Shown piece by piece: positions 1-12,300 of a stretch of 64,000 nt of DNA (the stretch's first letter is position 1; each line of letters opens with the position of its first letter). Origin of the DNA: Hemibagrus wyckioides. Lineage: Eukaryota; Chordata; Actinopteri; Siluriformes; Bagridae. The stretch is taken from NCBI RefSeq assembly GCF_019097595.1, contig NC_080712.1, positions 22,798,646-22,862,645 on the forward strand, given 5' to 3'. Under the pieces are notes generated by a model. That model worked only from the letters and a program-made list of their open reading frames with translations. It made no database searches and was not told where the DNA came from. Position numbers and translations under genes: made by a program.

Positions 1-2017
1 TGAGTGGGAGAGTGTTTTCAAATGTGCACACAGTGCTCCAGCAAATCTTTCACTTGGCTCCGAATATGATTGTTAACTTTTGTGCTGCTGGTCAAAGTGC
101 CACAGAGAGAGAGAGAGGGAGAGAGAGAGAGTATTGCGGTTTTCTGTTTTATTCAAATTTTGAATAATCATAAACAAACAGGATGTTCTATGCTTGTCTG
201 CGGTGAAAAAGTGAGTTTATTGGTAAAGATGGGATGAGAAATTGGTGGCGGAAACAGCTTTTTGAAACGAAGGATGATGTAAAAACGTAACCGTGAACAA
301 AATCAGCATCAAACCTCACATTAATCAGGACAATGGATTGAAATGTAATGATGAATGAATGTACATACAGTACATACATTCGATGTTGTTTCGGTCAGTC
401 GCAAAGCAGCCGTGCACGTTAAGTATTATGGTCTATTCTGTCTAATCAGTTTAACATCATATTTACTTATGTTTGCATGACTTTTTAAATGAAAACAAAT
501 CTAAATCTAAGGCACTTAATGGTAGCTGGATGACACAATTTTTTTGCACAATTGTTAAAAATGCGAAAATACAAAGAGTTCAAGGCTGTTTGAACTCTGA
601 GGTTGTTACTACACTCCTCCCGTACGCCCAAGACGATTGTCTTGAGTAATTCATTGCTATAGGAAGCATGTGGTGTCGACAGAGCTAGACCTCTGTATTC
701 TGCACAAGGTGTGTGATTAGAGTAAAGGCCTCCCTCCTGTTCCCCCTACTGATGCATGTAAGGGTGTGTTAGGCACCTGCCCACTGTAGCAGCCCACACC
801 AGCTGGCCTCTTTGTATCCAAGGCACAGTCAATTAGGCGGCAACAGAATGACCACAAATGTATTTGTTTGTTCACTAAGAGGTCCCTGTGTTGACAGGGG
901 ATCAGCAGTGACTTAGCTATTGTGTATCCTTTTTAATTTAACCCTGTCAAGCTGAAGTAAGATTTCCCTCGAGGTGGAGAGTGATTTAGTGGCTTTAAAA
1001 GAGGTGATGTTGGGGATTTAGAGACATGCATCTGGGAAGAATCTTGATTCTTTGCACTGACACGCGCACACACACACACACACACCATACACCTGAGTCA
1101 GTCTTCAACTGTTAGGTGTTCTGAGACAGAAGTCACGCAGTAGGAGATTAATTTTTTGACCAGACGGAGGGCCGTCCTACCCACCCTCATCGCAGACGGC
1201 CTTCTCAAACCCCACAACAGTTGCCAGGTGCTCCCCCTTGCTGCTTGTAGCATCTGGGCATCTAAGCCATTCTAGAGTAGAGATCTCTGGAGAAGGAGGT
1301 GCTTGAGGTTTGGACATGCTTTTTTTGCTTCCAGGGCTTAAGTCAAGTCCATTTTAATGGCACCTCTCAGGGGCAGAGCTACCGCAGTGCAGCCACGACT
1401 CAAGTGGGCCCGGGAGCTGCCGCCACTGTGTGGCTAATTGTTTATTCTGAGCTGTGGACGCGTAGATAACGCCGCTATGCAACAGTTAATCGGAGCATTT
1501 AAGTACTCTACCTCCTTCCTTTCACCTTTTGCCAAATAAATCTGCTTCATGGTTATAATTTGCTCTTCTGTTACACCTAACACATTATATTCTTTACATT
1601 TAATTGAGCCCTACCCTCATGAAATGTTGTATTATTTTAGTGCTAATGTTCTAGAAAGTGAAAGGTGTTGTAGCAGGATGCATCAGTACTTTTAGGATCT
1701 GGTCCTTCTTATTCCTCATCTCTCTTCTCAAACTCTTGCTTATTGAGTTGTCATGTTGTAGCATATTTAAATATCTCTCGATCGAAAAACTATTTTAAGG
1801 ATTAAATTTGGCTTCATTTGTCCAGTTTTGGTGTTCATTGTAATCTTAGATTGCATCTCTTGACTGACAGCAGTGTAACTCGATTTGGTTTCCTGCTCTT
1901 TGTTGTGAGTGCAGATACACTCACCATGGTTGTAAATAGTGGTTACTTGACTTATTATAGCCTTCCTGTGAGCTTTTGACCTTTCTCATCATTGTAAACT
2001 CTAGAAACTGCATGTTG
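1..2017. other. Non-coding, presumed camkmt intron; mostly unique sequence
   Basis: No exon is recognised. A (GA)n tract lies at 103-131 and a (CA)n tract at about 1065-1084. The stretch 700-1500 is repeat-free and fairly GC-balanced, with short homeobox-type cores, and is a weak candidate for conserved non-coding sequence. The rest shows nothing specific. Confidence 0.4.
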
Positions 2018-2200
2018 TTGTTGTCCTTTGGGTGCAGCCTGTTGCCACAGTGGACCATCTAATCCGCATATTTGATTTGGCATATCAGATGCCCTTCCTG
2101 ATGCAACCATCATGTTTTAGCTAGGCTTGGGCCCGGCACTCAGTGTCTGGCTTGATTTCCGTGCCTGGGAATTGAACCCAGGCCGTGGCGGTGAGTGAAA
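2018..2200 (+). repeat. Degraded copy of a common teleost interspersed repeat
   Basis: The segment has the wording seen across fish genomes: ccacagtggaccatctaatc, gcatatttgatttggca, gatgcccttcctgatgcaac, and then a gaattgaaccc block. The family is recognised by these phrases only; I do not assign a class. The copy is diverged and has no clear ends. Confidence 0.55.
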
Positions 2201-2254
2201 CTGTTGTGCATGAAAATTTAAAAATATTCAGAATAGTCTATCAGGCACTGCCAT

Positions 2255-2403
2255 GCCATTAGTCACTGATTTGTTGTAATCATTTCATGAAGCTCTTGAC
2301 CTGTATCTACATGATTTTACACATTCCGCTTCTGCCACCTGATTGGTTGATTGGATAATTACAGGAATGAGCTGGCATACAGGTATTCCTGTTAAAGTGG
2401 ATG
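2255..2403 (-). mobile_element. Tc1-like transposon, terminal fragment
   Basis: The segment ends in aggtattcctgttaaagtgg, the terminal inverted repeat of the fish Tc1-like family whose ends read cactttattaggtacacc inward. Upstream are the usual gaagctcttgacctgtatct and ctgccacctgattggttgat blocks. Only the end nearest the transposase start survives, in antisense orientation. The same family occurs at 21600-22678, 27737-27975 and 60775-61774. Confidence 0.75.
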
Positions 2404-4658
2404 TATATTTTCATGTATTAGTAATAACATATAGACAGGTGACAAATGAAAGAAAAAGCCAACAAAGCCAAATAAGGTGTCAGGCCGCTGTGTGACATTA
2501 GAACAGCTTCAGTGTGCCTTGGCAAAGGCATTCATTGAGCCCTCATGCCTTGTGAATGACACTATCATTCTTGAATAGAGCACTCGTATCAAGACAGACC
2601 TGTATCATCACAGGATAAATAGGACAGAAAAACTTTGTATTGATTTGTAGGGCCTTCCCACTGACTGGACAAGTGGCCTTCTGCAGCATAACCTTTATTT
2701 TAATTTCCTTTGTCAGCCCTATTTTCTATTTTCATCCCTATTAATATGCTATCCCTATTTTAACTTGTGTTATTAGAATGAAAAGAATATATATTGGATC
2801 CATACAGTGGAACTGGTTCATCAGGAAGGTTCAAAAGGTTTATCCGAGCGAGGCGTAATGTGTTAACTGGAAATCCGAGCATTAAAGTCATGATAGGAGA
2901 CCCCCCCATTTTTTTGCTGAATATTGTTAATACAGTACAAACATAATTACAGTGTCTGTGAAAGAGCCTTAGACACTTTTCTATACCACCTCATTTGCAT
3001 CACCTATATGATTTGTGTGAAGGGCTTAAATATTAGGTGACCCTGGGGTTCAGGACAGGTGTGCTATACAGCTGCAACTATTACACCATTAATCCTGCCT
3101 GCTGTGTGTGTGTGTGTGTGTGTATGTGTGTGTGTGGCACCCATTAACAAAAAAAAAAAAGAAGGGAAAATGTCTCCCTTCTATTCTTCTGACAGAATAA
3201 TTCTCTTGCTCTGACAGGGGGTTAAATCCCAGTGCATTAGCTGAGACAAATTAATGAAATAATACAACACTGAGTAAATCAGAAAATATGCTGTGCAAAT
3301 GTGAAAGACTCCCCCTGCTAGCTTTTCCCCAAATGACCCAGCTGAGGGCAGAACAATAGCTAGCACTCAGTAGAGACAAAACATTTCATCAGCGGGGTTA
3401 GATCAGACAAGGCCTGTCAGTAAGGCCACAAAAAGCTGTTACAATAGTCTGCTAATCTCCTAATCCACTCAAATTATGCCCAACACCTTTCAATGATGAT
3501 TGCACAGCTGGAGAGGAATTATAATCTCGTGATGAGTTTTGACCAGGGCTTGCCGCACTTTTTCCCCCCGATATATGGTGCAGAATGCAAGTGTTTGGAT
3601 AGTATGAGTAAGTGCATGTGAATTAGTGAGGGGGTAATGTTAGCAAATATCACATTCACACATTTCAGCCTCATTCAAATAATTATGAAACAATTTTCAC
3701 ACCGCACCCGAATTTTCACACTGTCACCCAAAACACAAGCAGAACCTCGACCAAAACTGTTTATAAAAACAGGTTGGAAGTGTAATTTGGTCTGTTTTCA
3801 CATACAAACATACACGCTTCTGCTTTCCTATGTTCTGCCTCTTAGACAAATAATATCAATAACTGAGCATAACTGAAGTTTGCATTTCAGTGCCAGTTTT
3901 CTTGCATGTTCTGTTTTTGTTTTTATTTCTTTGCCAAATTAAGAATTGGCTAGTTGGTAATAATTGTAAACATGCTTTTATTATTTACTGTAGCAAAGAT
4001 CTGGTACAGAGAGTGAACATTGCCATTGGATGAAGCCACCAAATGTCCAGAACTATCAGACAAATCGTCAAATGAAGCTCAGTTTGTTTATTTTTTTTAA
4101 ACAAACTTAATTCATCTTTAGTAAGCTTCATCCTGGTTAGGTTTACTGTAGCTCCAGAGTGTATCCTGGGAACATTGGGCTCAAGGTGGGAAAATTCATA
4201 GAATTCCAGTTCATCACAGGTCACCATGCAAACACACACACACACAAAGTCATTTCAAGGGACACAATGCTACTCATAATCATTATTCAACTACTACTTT
4301 TCCTTTTGAGTTCTAACGCTAAAGGTGCTTGACATTCAAAGGAGTAAATTTTCAAAACAGAGTAGTTATGATGAAGCAGGTTAAAGAGTATGTTTAAATC
4401 ATTAACAAATTAACTAGACATCTGTGAGAATTATTAAAAATCATGAAAAGTCTATTACAGTCTTTGCATCTTTTGCATTACATTTGATCATCTATTCAAA
4501 TTTAGATTCAAAAACAGCTCAAGTACACATCTAAGCATTGAACTAAAATCTTTATACATTACTTTTTTGTTGATGATATCGCAAGCTGTGTAGACGATAT
4601 TTAAAGAACTGTTTTATTAGTGGCTGCTGTGAGAATGACAGAGGTTGAACCTATAAAT
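2404..4658. other. Non-coding intronic stretch
   Basis: It holds a (GT)n tract at about 3103-3136, a C-run near 2901-2907 and AT-rich unique sequence. Short open frames at 3637-3876 (+) and 3985-4245 (-) have no recognisable domain or splice context and are not taken as genes. Confidence 0.4.
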
Positions 4659-4970
4659 GCCATCCATCCATATTCTGTAGTACTTATCCTATGCATCCTA
4701 GGGAGCATGGAGTCTATACCAGAGGACTGTGGGTACAAGGCAGTGGTTACCTTGGACAGGATGCCAACCTATCGCAGGGCAAAATCACACACATATTCAC
4801 ATGGACAATTTAGAGATGCCAGTCAGCCTACAAGGCAAGTTTTTGGCCTGGGGGTGGAAACTGGAGCATACAGAGGAAACCCCTGAAGCAAGGTGGAGAA
4901 CATGTATATAGGGCAGAGGTGGGAATTGAACCTCCAACCCTGGATGTGAGAAACATACATGCTAACAACT
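4659..4970 (-). mobile_element. tRNA-headed SINE, antisense copy
   Basis: Read on the minus strand, the element starts near the gctaac block at 4962, passes the promoter-box-like region (gggaattgaacctccaaccc on +) and ends at the catccatccatattctgtag tail. Internal phrases such as ttggacaggatgccaaccta and tttagagatgccagtcagcc are shared with the copies at 6460, 11300, 33024, 34171 and 51339. It is close to full length. Confidence 0.75.
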
Positions 4971-5210
4971 ATCAATAATAGTAATTTGGCAGGTTGAGTA
5001 GTTTTGTATATTGTGTATGCATTATGTATTTTTTTTTTCTTTCATGGAATTATTTCTATATTGTTTCTTCTCATTGTTCCTCAGTGCACAATACAAGTGG
5101 ACTTAGAAGGGAACTCATTTCAGTTTCTGGACATTTTTCCATTTATCTCTCAGACTGTGTGTTGTTCTCACGACTGCTTTTATAGAACTTCTTTAGATTA
5201 CGCATTTATG

Positions 5211-5264
5211 TTACATTTACATTTATTCATTTAGCAGATGCTTTTATCTAAAGCATCTTCCAAA
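5211..5264 (-). mobile_element. LINE/SINE 3' tail fragment
   Basis: The sequence acatttacatttattcattt followed by agcagatgcttttatctaaa is the reverse complement of the L2-type tail (gataagagcatctgctaaat). Only the last roughly 50 bp of the element is present. A sense-strand copy of a related tail closes the LINE remnant at 29525-30146. Confidence 0.6.
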
Positions 5265-5663
5265 CCAGAAAATATAAACATCCATGTTTCAGCATCTATG
5301 ATGCTATTATATGACTGTGGATGAAAAATTGAGGATTTTTCATTGTGGATGAAAAAAAACTAAAGGAAAAATAGCAGAGGCTCATGTTTTATGCTATAGG
5401 TTTGCTTAGTTGGTAAAGACAAAACAAATACATACACCTTTGTTCTTAATACATGAGCTGGCACAAAACTGCAGCTGAATATGGACAGTAAGCCTCAAGT
5501 GCATTGGCCATAAAGCAAAAATGTGAGTTGGACTGCACTTACTTTGTTTTCACAAGAAACAAATCAAAGTAGACCACAAAATGAACCACAAACTGTTTGT
5601 ACTGACGCTTTTTCTAGAGCTGCTCTGAGTATGGGATGCTTGTGTGTCTGAGTTCATTTGATG

Positions 5664-6050
5664 CGTCCAAAAGTATGTGCACACCCTATTATCACCTCCA
5701 TACTGTATATGAGCCTTCCCTAAACTGCTGCACACAGTTTGTACACAAAATAAGGTCCATGAAGACATAGTTTAAGGTTTGTTAAGGTGGAAAAGCTTGT
5801 GTGTCCTGCACAGAGCACTGACCTCAGCCCCACTGATCACATCTGGGATGATTTGGAATGCAGACTGCACCCCAGGCCTTCTCATTTGACATTACTGCCT
5901 GACCTCACTAATGCTTTTGTGGCTGAATGAACACAAATTCCCACAGCCTCGTTCCCAGAAGATTGGAGGCTGTTGTAACTGCAATGGGGAAATAACTCCA
6001 TAGAAATGACTGTTGGAATGGGCAGGTATGGGTGTGATGGTCAAGGGTTC
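5664..6050 (+). mobile_element. Tc1-like transposon (second family), internally deleted
   Basis: The left end reads gtccaaaagtatgtgcacac, the start of the fish Tc1-like family with the ggccaaaagtatgtggacacc terminus. After an internal deletion the 3' part of the transposase remains: the + strand encodes CPAQSTDLSPTDHIWDDLEC, corresponding to WPAQSPDLNPIEHLWDELE of intact copies. The third catalytic acid lies in this block and reads D rather than E. The right terminus is badly decayed. It cannot move on its own. Confidence 0.75.
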
Positions 6051-6334
6051 ATGTTGTCTATACTATACCTACGATGTACATTCATAGGCAGTTACTTTAA
6101 TGACTAATATTTCCAGAGAATGCTCTAATTTTTCTAAGAACTTACTGGGTTCTTCACTGTGTTATTTTAGAGCTAAGGTTAAATATCACATGTCCTTAAT
6201 GCTTCCTGTAGTACGGAACCTGTCACAAGAAGCTAATCACAGGGGCAATGCATCTCCTTACACAGCTGTACAGACACAGCTGTGCTGGACCAAGGAGTGG
6301 CTATGATGAGTGAAGGATGAGTAAAGGCTTCTGT

Positions 6335-6898
6335 AATTCAATACAATACAGTACAATGCAATACAGTTTTATTTGTAAAACAGCTTTACAGGAAAATAAA
6401 AATTCAGGATAAAAATGATAAAGTTTAAAATTTTATTTATATTTTATCCTTAATGAGCAGGTGGCACGGTGGCTTAGTGGTTAGCACAGAGTTTGCATGT
6501 TCTCCCTGTGCTTGGTGGGTTTCCTCCGGGTGCTCCAGTTTCCTCCCACAGTCCAAAGACATGCTTCTAGTCTGATTGGAGTCTTTAAATTGCCTGTAGT
6601 GTGTGTGATTGCGTGAGTGAATGAGTGTGTGCGTGCCCTGCGATGGGTTGGCACTCCGTCCAGGGTGTATCCTGTCTTGATGCCCGATGACGCCTGAGAT
6701 AGGCACAGATTCCCTTAATGAGCAAACCAGAGGCAGAGATGGAAAGAAAATCCTGCTTGAGACGATACGAGGAAGAAACCTTGAGAGTAACTAGATTCTA
6801 AAGGGAACTCCTCCTCATCTGGTTGACACCATATAGTGTGATGTTAATAGTGTCCTTTCTATAACTGTACACATAAGTATGTATCAGAGTAATTTCTA
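6335..6898 (-). mobile_element. Interspersed repeat B, antisense, split by a SINE
   Basis: The element starts on + with the tail complement (attcaatacaatacagt, then gttttatttgtaaaacagct) and continues after the inserted SINE as ccagaggcagagatgg, gaggaagaaaccttgagag and gggaactcctcctcatctg. These match, in reverse, the sense copies at 24705-25028 and 34410-34716. Repeat B is a non-autonomous element with an aataaaattgaattg-type 3' end; I do not know its formal name. Confidence 0.7.
6460..6712 (+). mobile_element. tRNA-headed SINE nested in repeat B, with 12-bp target-site duplication
   Basis: The insert begins gtggcacggtggcttagtgg, whose tggcttagtgg is a good RNA polymerase III A box, and carries the family phrases gtttcctccgggtgctccag and cagtccaaagacatgc. 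It is flanked by the perfect direct repeat CCTTAATGAGCA at 6448-6459 and 6713-6724, which splits repeat B. The B-box region is deleted, and the usual 3' tail (ggataagcgg...gaatgaatga) is missing. Confidence 0.85.
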
Positions 6899-9800
6899 AT
6901 TTCATGATAGTTTGATGATTAATGGAGTGCCAGTGGCAGAAAGTGGCAGCTAGTCAAAACAAAGAACTTGGCAGATCTGCTTCTCAGACGGTAGAGAAGT
7001 TGTGTTATTGATCATATAGAATTGAGCTGTAATTCACAGAAATAGCAAAGATATCTGAGATCATCCTGCTGCCTCCTCTGCTGTATGTGAAGTATTCTTT
7101 TTTAATATTTGCTTGCTTAATTGTAATGGTCTTCTTATGGCTTAAACCTAAGTGCTATTAAATGTTAGAAAAAAAAGGGTCAAAATTTGTCCTGTCTAGA
7201 GTCCTCAGTCCTTATCATGTATACACTGTTTCACTCTCATCCTCAGCTGCATATTTCTCTGCTTTTCACCTCTGCATTTCTCTGCCTTTTACTTTTTTTA
7301 ATAAAATACATTGCAATTACAGTTTCAGCAATTCAGCACACAAAACAGCAAGGTTTCTGCACAGGCTGCAGGCATTTTTCTATTAAAAGCAGATAACCCC
7401 ATTTCATTTAAGCCTGCATTATCGATGGAACTCCATACTTACTCTATGGGTGTATTTTATTTTGTCATGTAACCCCCCCATTTACAATGCTTTCTAAAAA
7501 AATTTTTTTCCTAAAATTCTACCTCTAAATTTGAGTGTAATGTTTGGCATGGTAGCTAGCAGAGACGGCTTTTGAGTGCCGAGCGCCCCACAGGTATATG
7601 CCAGCGCAGCAGTGTTGTACATTTTCTGCCTGACTATACACACCTCAGATGGCGTGAGCTAATTTTCGTCATCTAACATTGTTAAAAAATTTGTCCCAGA
7701 TAAACAGCTAAATCAATCTGAGTTCTTAAGTATGTAAGAAATGGTTCACTTGTGATATTGTCTTTTGTACACTGACGATGTTTGGTTCGGTATCTTCTTT
7801 GTATGCACACACACTACACACAAACCATATTCCCACAGCCCAGGCCCTGCGGTTAATACCACCTGAGCCTCACACACCACTTGACACAGGATTTATTTTC
7901 TTCCAAAAACACTAAAAATGTGACAGAGTAAGAGATAGGCAGGTCAGTGCAGGATGAGAAGGAACATCAAAAGCTTAGCTGCTTTATGAACTAAGAGAGC
8001 AGACACTCTTGATTTTGAGGGAACGAGAATGAAAGTGGAGCTTCAGAAGGATGGGGTGGGAGGGGATGGGGTGGGATGGGAGGGGTGATGTGACGAGGCA
8101 TGAAGACCCTCCCTGGATGAAAAGCTGAGGATAAGGCTGAACTGTCTAATAGAATATGTATGTTATGGAATGCTACTGCGATCAATAGCTAGAGTGAGGT
8201 GAAGATTTTTATTTGTCTAAATCAAGCTTGTTTAATAAAAAAACAGAAATAATCTATGACACCCTAAGAGAAGTTGTGCTTTATAGTTATGTGGATAGCT
8301 GTTATTTTAATGGCCTAGGTTTGACACAGTTTCATAGTTAATCACAATTTATTAGTGGAAGTTACTTCACAGTTAACGTTTTCTGATTAGAATCATTTCC
8401 ATATATTAGCATCTACTATTTCTTGCTACCATTCCTGATTTCTTGCCGCAGATCACTCTCTCACTTTTTGACCAGAACTAAATGAAAATAATGCTCTGTT
8501 TTTGGCTAAACAGCACTGCACACTAGTTTTTATTTGGCCAACCTGCATTCTCCTCACAGCCGTTCCCTCTTTCAGCTAATAACGACATGATTAATGCTGA
8601 CAATTTGCAACAAAATTGTGTATTTAAATAGTAAATAAATACCCTGAAACTGTCATATCTGTTGCTTATCGCACACTGAAAGTTCCTAACCATAATGCAC
8701 TTAGCTGTGTCTTGTAGTTGTGTCTGTCTGTCTTAGATGTGTGTGTGTGTGTCACTTCTCTCGTCCTCACAGGTGGACTGTGCCTGTCATACCGCTTGGT
8801 TCCTGCCTATTTCTGAGCTTACAATAGAGAGCTGAAATGCTTTCAGTGTGTGTGACCCTGGCAGGCTCTGTACAACCACCTCCATCTCCCATCCTGATTG
8901 GGCTGCTTTTCTCCTCTCGCTCTTTCCATGCAGTCCTTTTCTCTGGGCAAAATGAGCAGCAGCGAAGGGAAAGGCCCCATCCATTTAGTCCATGGCCCCT
9001 ACGGACCTTCATTTGGCCCCTCTGACCCACACCCATTTGCCAAAACTTCTCCCTCTATTCATATGACGGTAATTGGCAAGCGCTGGTTAGCTGGTCTTGT
9101 GACAGAGGGGTAAAGAAAGGTTGTAAGGTGAACAATTTTTTTGGACTTCCACAGGGGGCAACTTTGTGTCACCCACACAAACACTTGCTATTTTTTTTGC
9201 ATTGATTCCTGCAAAACACATATACAGAGCAATATCTGACAGAAAGTAGCTGTGGAGAGGTTATTTGAAATCGTCTCTGCTTATCATTTTGTATGTGTAA
9301 AATAGTGTGTGTGTGTGTGTGTGTGTCATTTAATGGCTTACAGCTGAAGTGACCACACATTTTAAAGTTTGCTCAACATTTCTGCACACTGGTGTTTATT
9401 GATCGCTAATGTACTCTGTCTCAAGTTAGGCTCTCTTTAAGACTTTAAGTACAGCAGCAGAGGACACTGCGGCACTCTCTGTCCTCCCCCCTCCCTCTGG
9501 GTGTAATGCCTCAGTAAGGGCAGTGAGGGGTGAGGCTCAGGACCCTGTCCTGCCCCTTAACCTTCTCAGTGTACCCCCAGTGCCCTCTTACCCATGTGCC
9601 CTGTCACACACTCTCTCTCTCTCTCCCACCCTCCTTCCCTCTTTTAGGCTCGCTGCCTTCATTACATTGCTAATGATGTGTTTACTTCCCTGTGTGTTAT
9701 TAAAGACTAACCTCAGAGCACTAATGACTAGGGCTCACTTACACACACACACACACACACACACACCATGGAATCCACTAGTACCATGATAGGGGAAACT

Positions 9801-11299
9801 GAGACCTGAATCATCTAGCATTTTACAATTCTACTAGACATATTACCAGAATATGACATGTCATTGTATTGTACAGCGAATACACTAATTGCACTCAAAC
9901 ATGTGCGTGGGTGTGTATGTCTGGTTGAATCCAGGCATCTCAGGACCGTGTTCCAGTTCTTGTCTCACTTTTCTCTAAGCACTGCGCTATATCACTCTGT
10001 ATAAAAGCCTTTCACACGCATGACAAGTGCTCAAGAGCAGTTCAGTTGGAGTGTGAGGCATCTGTCAGAGAGAGGATGAGAACACCGTGACGCAGAGAGG
10101 CAGAGAAAGATCAGCTTAAGGGCGATGACACACCTTGCCAGTGTCGAAGAACTAACACCACCAATGCCAACTAATGATCACAGAGTAAAGACTACAGCTG
10201 GTGACTGAGACACACAAACAAAATAACTCCAAGTGCCAGGAGGGGGCAGTAAGTTATATCATAGATGAAGGAAGTAGGACGGATAAGAGAAGTTGTGTGT
10301 GTGTGTGTGTGCCCTTACTTGCTAGACTTTACAGTGAAGTTAAGACAGGTGGAAGAGAAATGTAGACATGGTTAATGATGGAACAGACATACTGCAAAAA
10401 GTACAGGGGCCAACATTGCTCATTGGCTCAAGATAAAAACTTACGAATGGACACAAGAATTTTTTATGACCTCAACCTTCTTTTTTAAGGGTCTCTGTTG
10501 TAGTTGTCTTGTGTTAGTGGAAAACTAAATCAAGGGTCCCTAACTCCTGTCCTGGAGACCTGGAGTCTAAAGGTGTGTGTCATGACTCTGATCCCATGGG
10601 ACCAAAGGAAAAAAGTCATGAGAGTGAGTGTTTTTTTCTTGAGGATTTGTACCAATTTCCCTTTGTTTATAGACAAAGATCTGTTACACCAGGCACCATG
10701 GCACTAAAGTCTCGAGGGTGTTATGGGCTCCATGACAAAGTCTGCAGTGTTTTAAATAGCAGTGGATGAGGAAAACAGACTGTAGGTGTGTAAGAGGCTT
10801 TAGAGCAGCGTTTTGTCCGACAGCATATGCTTGGAAGGCTTTAGTGTGATTTGACTAAGGCAGATTTTGTACAGCCAAGGTGGGTAATAGCAAAAGCCAT
10901 CTTAAACTGCTATACAGAGGCCTTTCTTAATCAAGGACTGGAGGTGCCACGCCATTTCCGAAATAGGATTAGGCTGTGTTTGGGTATGCCACATAGAGTT
11001 CAAGCTTCCTGATCTGAGGTTCAATGAAAGTTCACAGTGTGTGTGTGTGTTTGCTTAAGAATTACTGGGACTTATTATGTTCTTTGGTGTGTTGTTGATC
11101 AGTAATTTATGTTACATAATCACCAAAAGCTGAGCCACAGCGATGGAGCTAATATTCATGCCGGAAAAAAACGTAGATACCTGAAATCAAGAACGTGGAC
11201 AAAGCCATTCTGTCTCAAGGAATCTTTGTTGATATATGATTATCATAGGTGTAGAGACACTTAAAAATGTTGTGCTATGCACCTTGAAGGATTGCTTAC
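6899..11299. other. Non-coding intronic stretch with microsatellites and a G-rich tract
   Basis: No exon is recognised. It contains a G-quadruplex-type tract (8051-8085), short GT/CA tracts at 8738-8752, 9304-9327, 9740-9767, 10293-10311 and 11035-11050, and a CT/CA-rich stretch near 9606-9640. Short frames at 8767-9113 on both strands have no family resemblance. Confidence 0.4.
8051..8085 (+). repeat. G-rich tract with G-quadruplex pattern
   Basis: The tract has at least six runs of three or four G separated by one to three bases, for example ggatggggtgggagggg and then atggggtgggatgggagggg. It meets the simple G3+N1-7 rule several times over. The + strand is the G strand and also the camkmt sense strand, so the pre-mRNA could fold too. 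Confidence 0.7.
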
Positions 11300-11579
11300 A
11301 GTGGTATGGTGGTATGATGGGGTTGTTGCCTCACAGCTCCAGGGTCTATCCCAAGTTTGACTTTACTGTCTGTGTGGATTTGTGTATATTCTCACTGTGT
11401 CTGTGTGGGTTTCTTCCAGGGTGACCAGTTTCTTCTCACCTCAAAACAAGCAAGTAAGTGGTTCTAATAAATTGCCCCTAGGTGTGAATGTATGAATGTG
11501 TAAATTCAGGCCTATTGTTCACTGTGACCCAGGGAAGGACTGAAGATGAATGAATGAATGAATGAATGAATGAATGAAT
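11300..11579 (+). mobile_element. tRNA-headed SINE ending in a (TGAA)n tail
   Basis: The copy runs from the ggtggtatgatggggttg head through gcctcacagctccagggtct and gggtttcttccagggtgacc to a tail of about eight TGAA units at 11546-11579. The tetranucleotide tail is the normal 3' end of this SINE family and explains the microsatellite. The body is strongly diverged. Confidence 0.7.
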
Positions 11580-11778
11580 AACAAACCTTGACAGCTTCCT
11601 CTCCAGTTTGAACTCATGTTGTGAACTCATGTGAACTCTCCACACTGCCCTTCTAGTATACCGAGGATGGGGGGGACATGTCAGGGCTGTGACTGACAAA
11701 CCAGGAGGAAGAAGGAACACACTCGAAAAATTGAGGAAGAGGTCAGACAGGCATGTGTTTGAGGAGGGATAATGGACA

Positions 11779-11810
<32 letters not shown>

Positions 11811-12119
11811 GTGTGTGTGAGTGCATGCATGCATGCACAATTGAGAAGAGTCAGACAGTGTGAGTGTGAGAGTGAGTGGAAGCAGTGTGCGTATGTGTGA
11901 GAATATATAAGAAACCAAAGGCTATGTGTGTGAGGAAAAAGCTCGAGAACCCTGATAGGGAGAGTGTATTTGAGCAGGATAATAAAGGCAGTGTTTGAGT
12001 TGTCGACTCTGTGTCCAGGTGTCACGCCGTATGACAGACTAGCTGTCTGGGAAGAGTGTGTTCAGCGTGTGGAAGAGTACCAACTGTACTCTCTCTCTGT
12101 GACCCCTCACCTCCGCACC

Positions 12120-12300
12120 CGCGCCTGACTGACACACGCACCGTGGTAATGAGGGGAAATCAGGCCAAATTAAGCCTAATTAAACACCCATTTATTCTCT
12201 CTTGGCCTGTTCTTTTTATGGGCTGGTGAATATTCAGGCATGTCAGACAGCGGAATTAGTATATCCTGAAGTAATGGCAGCAGAAATTGTGTTGCTGAAG
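12120..12300. promoter_or_regulatory. Candidate conserved non-coding element
   Basis: The block is free of repeats and dense in homeodomain-type cores, including taagcctaattaaacaccc and ggtaatgag, next to atgggctggtgaatattcag. Its sequence texture (long AT-balanced words, no slippage) is typical of vertebrate developmental enhancers. Conservation could not be tested. Confidence 0.3.

Noticed and set aside
8767..9113. Overlapping short frames on both strands near ctttccatgcag
   Set aside because: A splice-acceptor-like site precedes them, but no downstream donor in phase and no protein family could be recognised.
11478..11918. 146-codon antisense frame
   Set aside because: It reads through (TGAA)n and (GT)n arrays (His-Thr runs) and the end of a SINE; it is not a gene.
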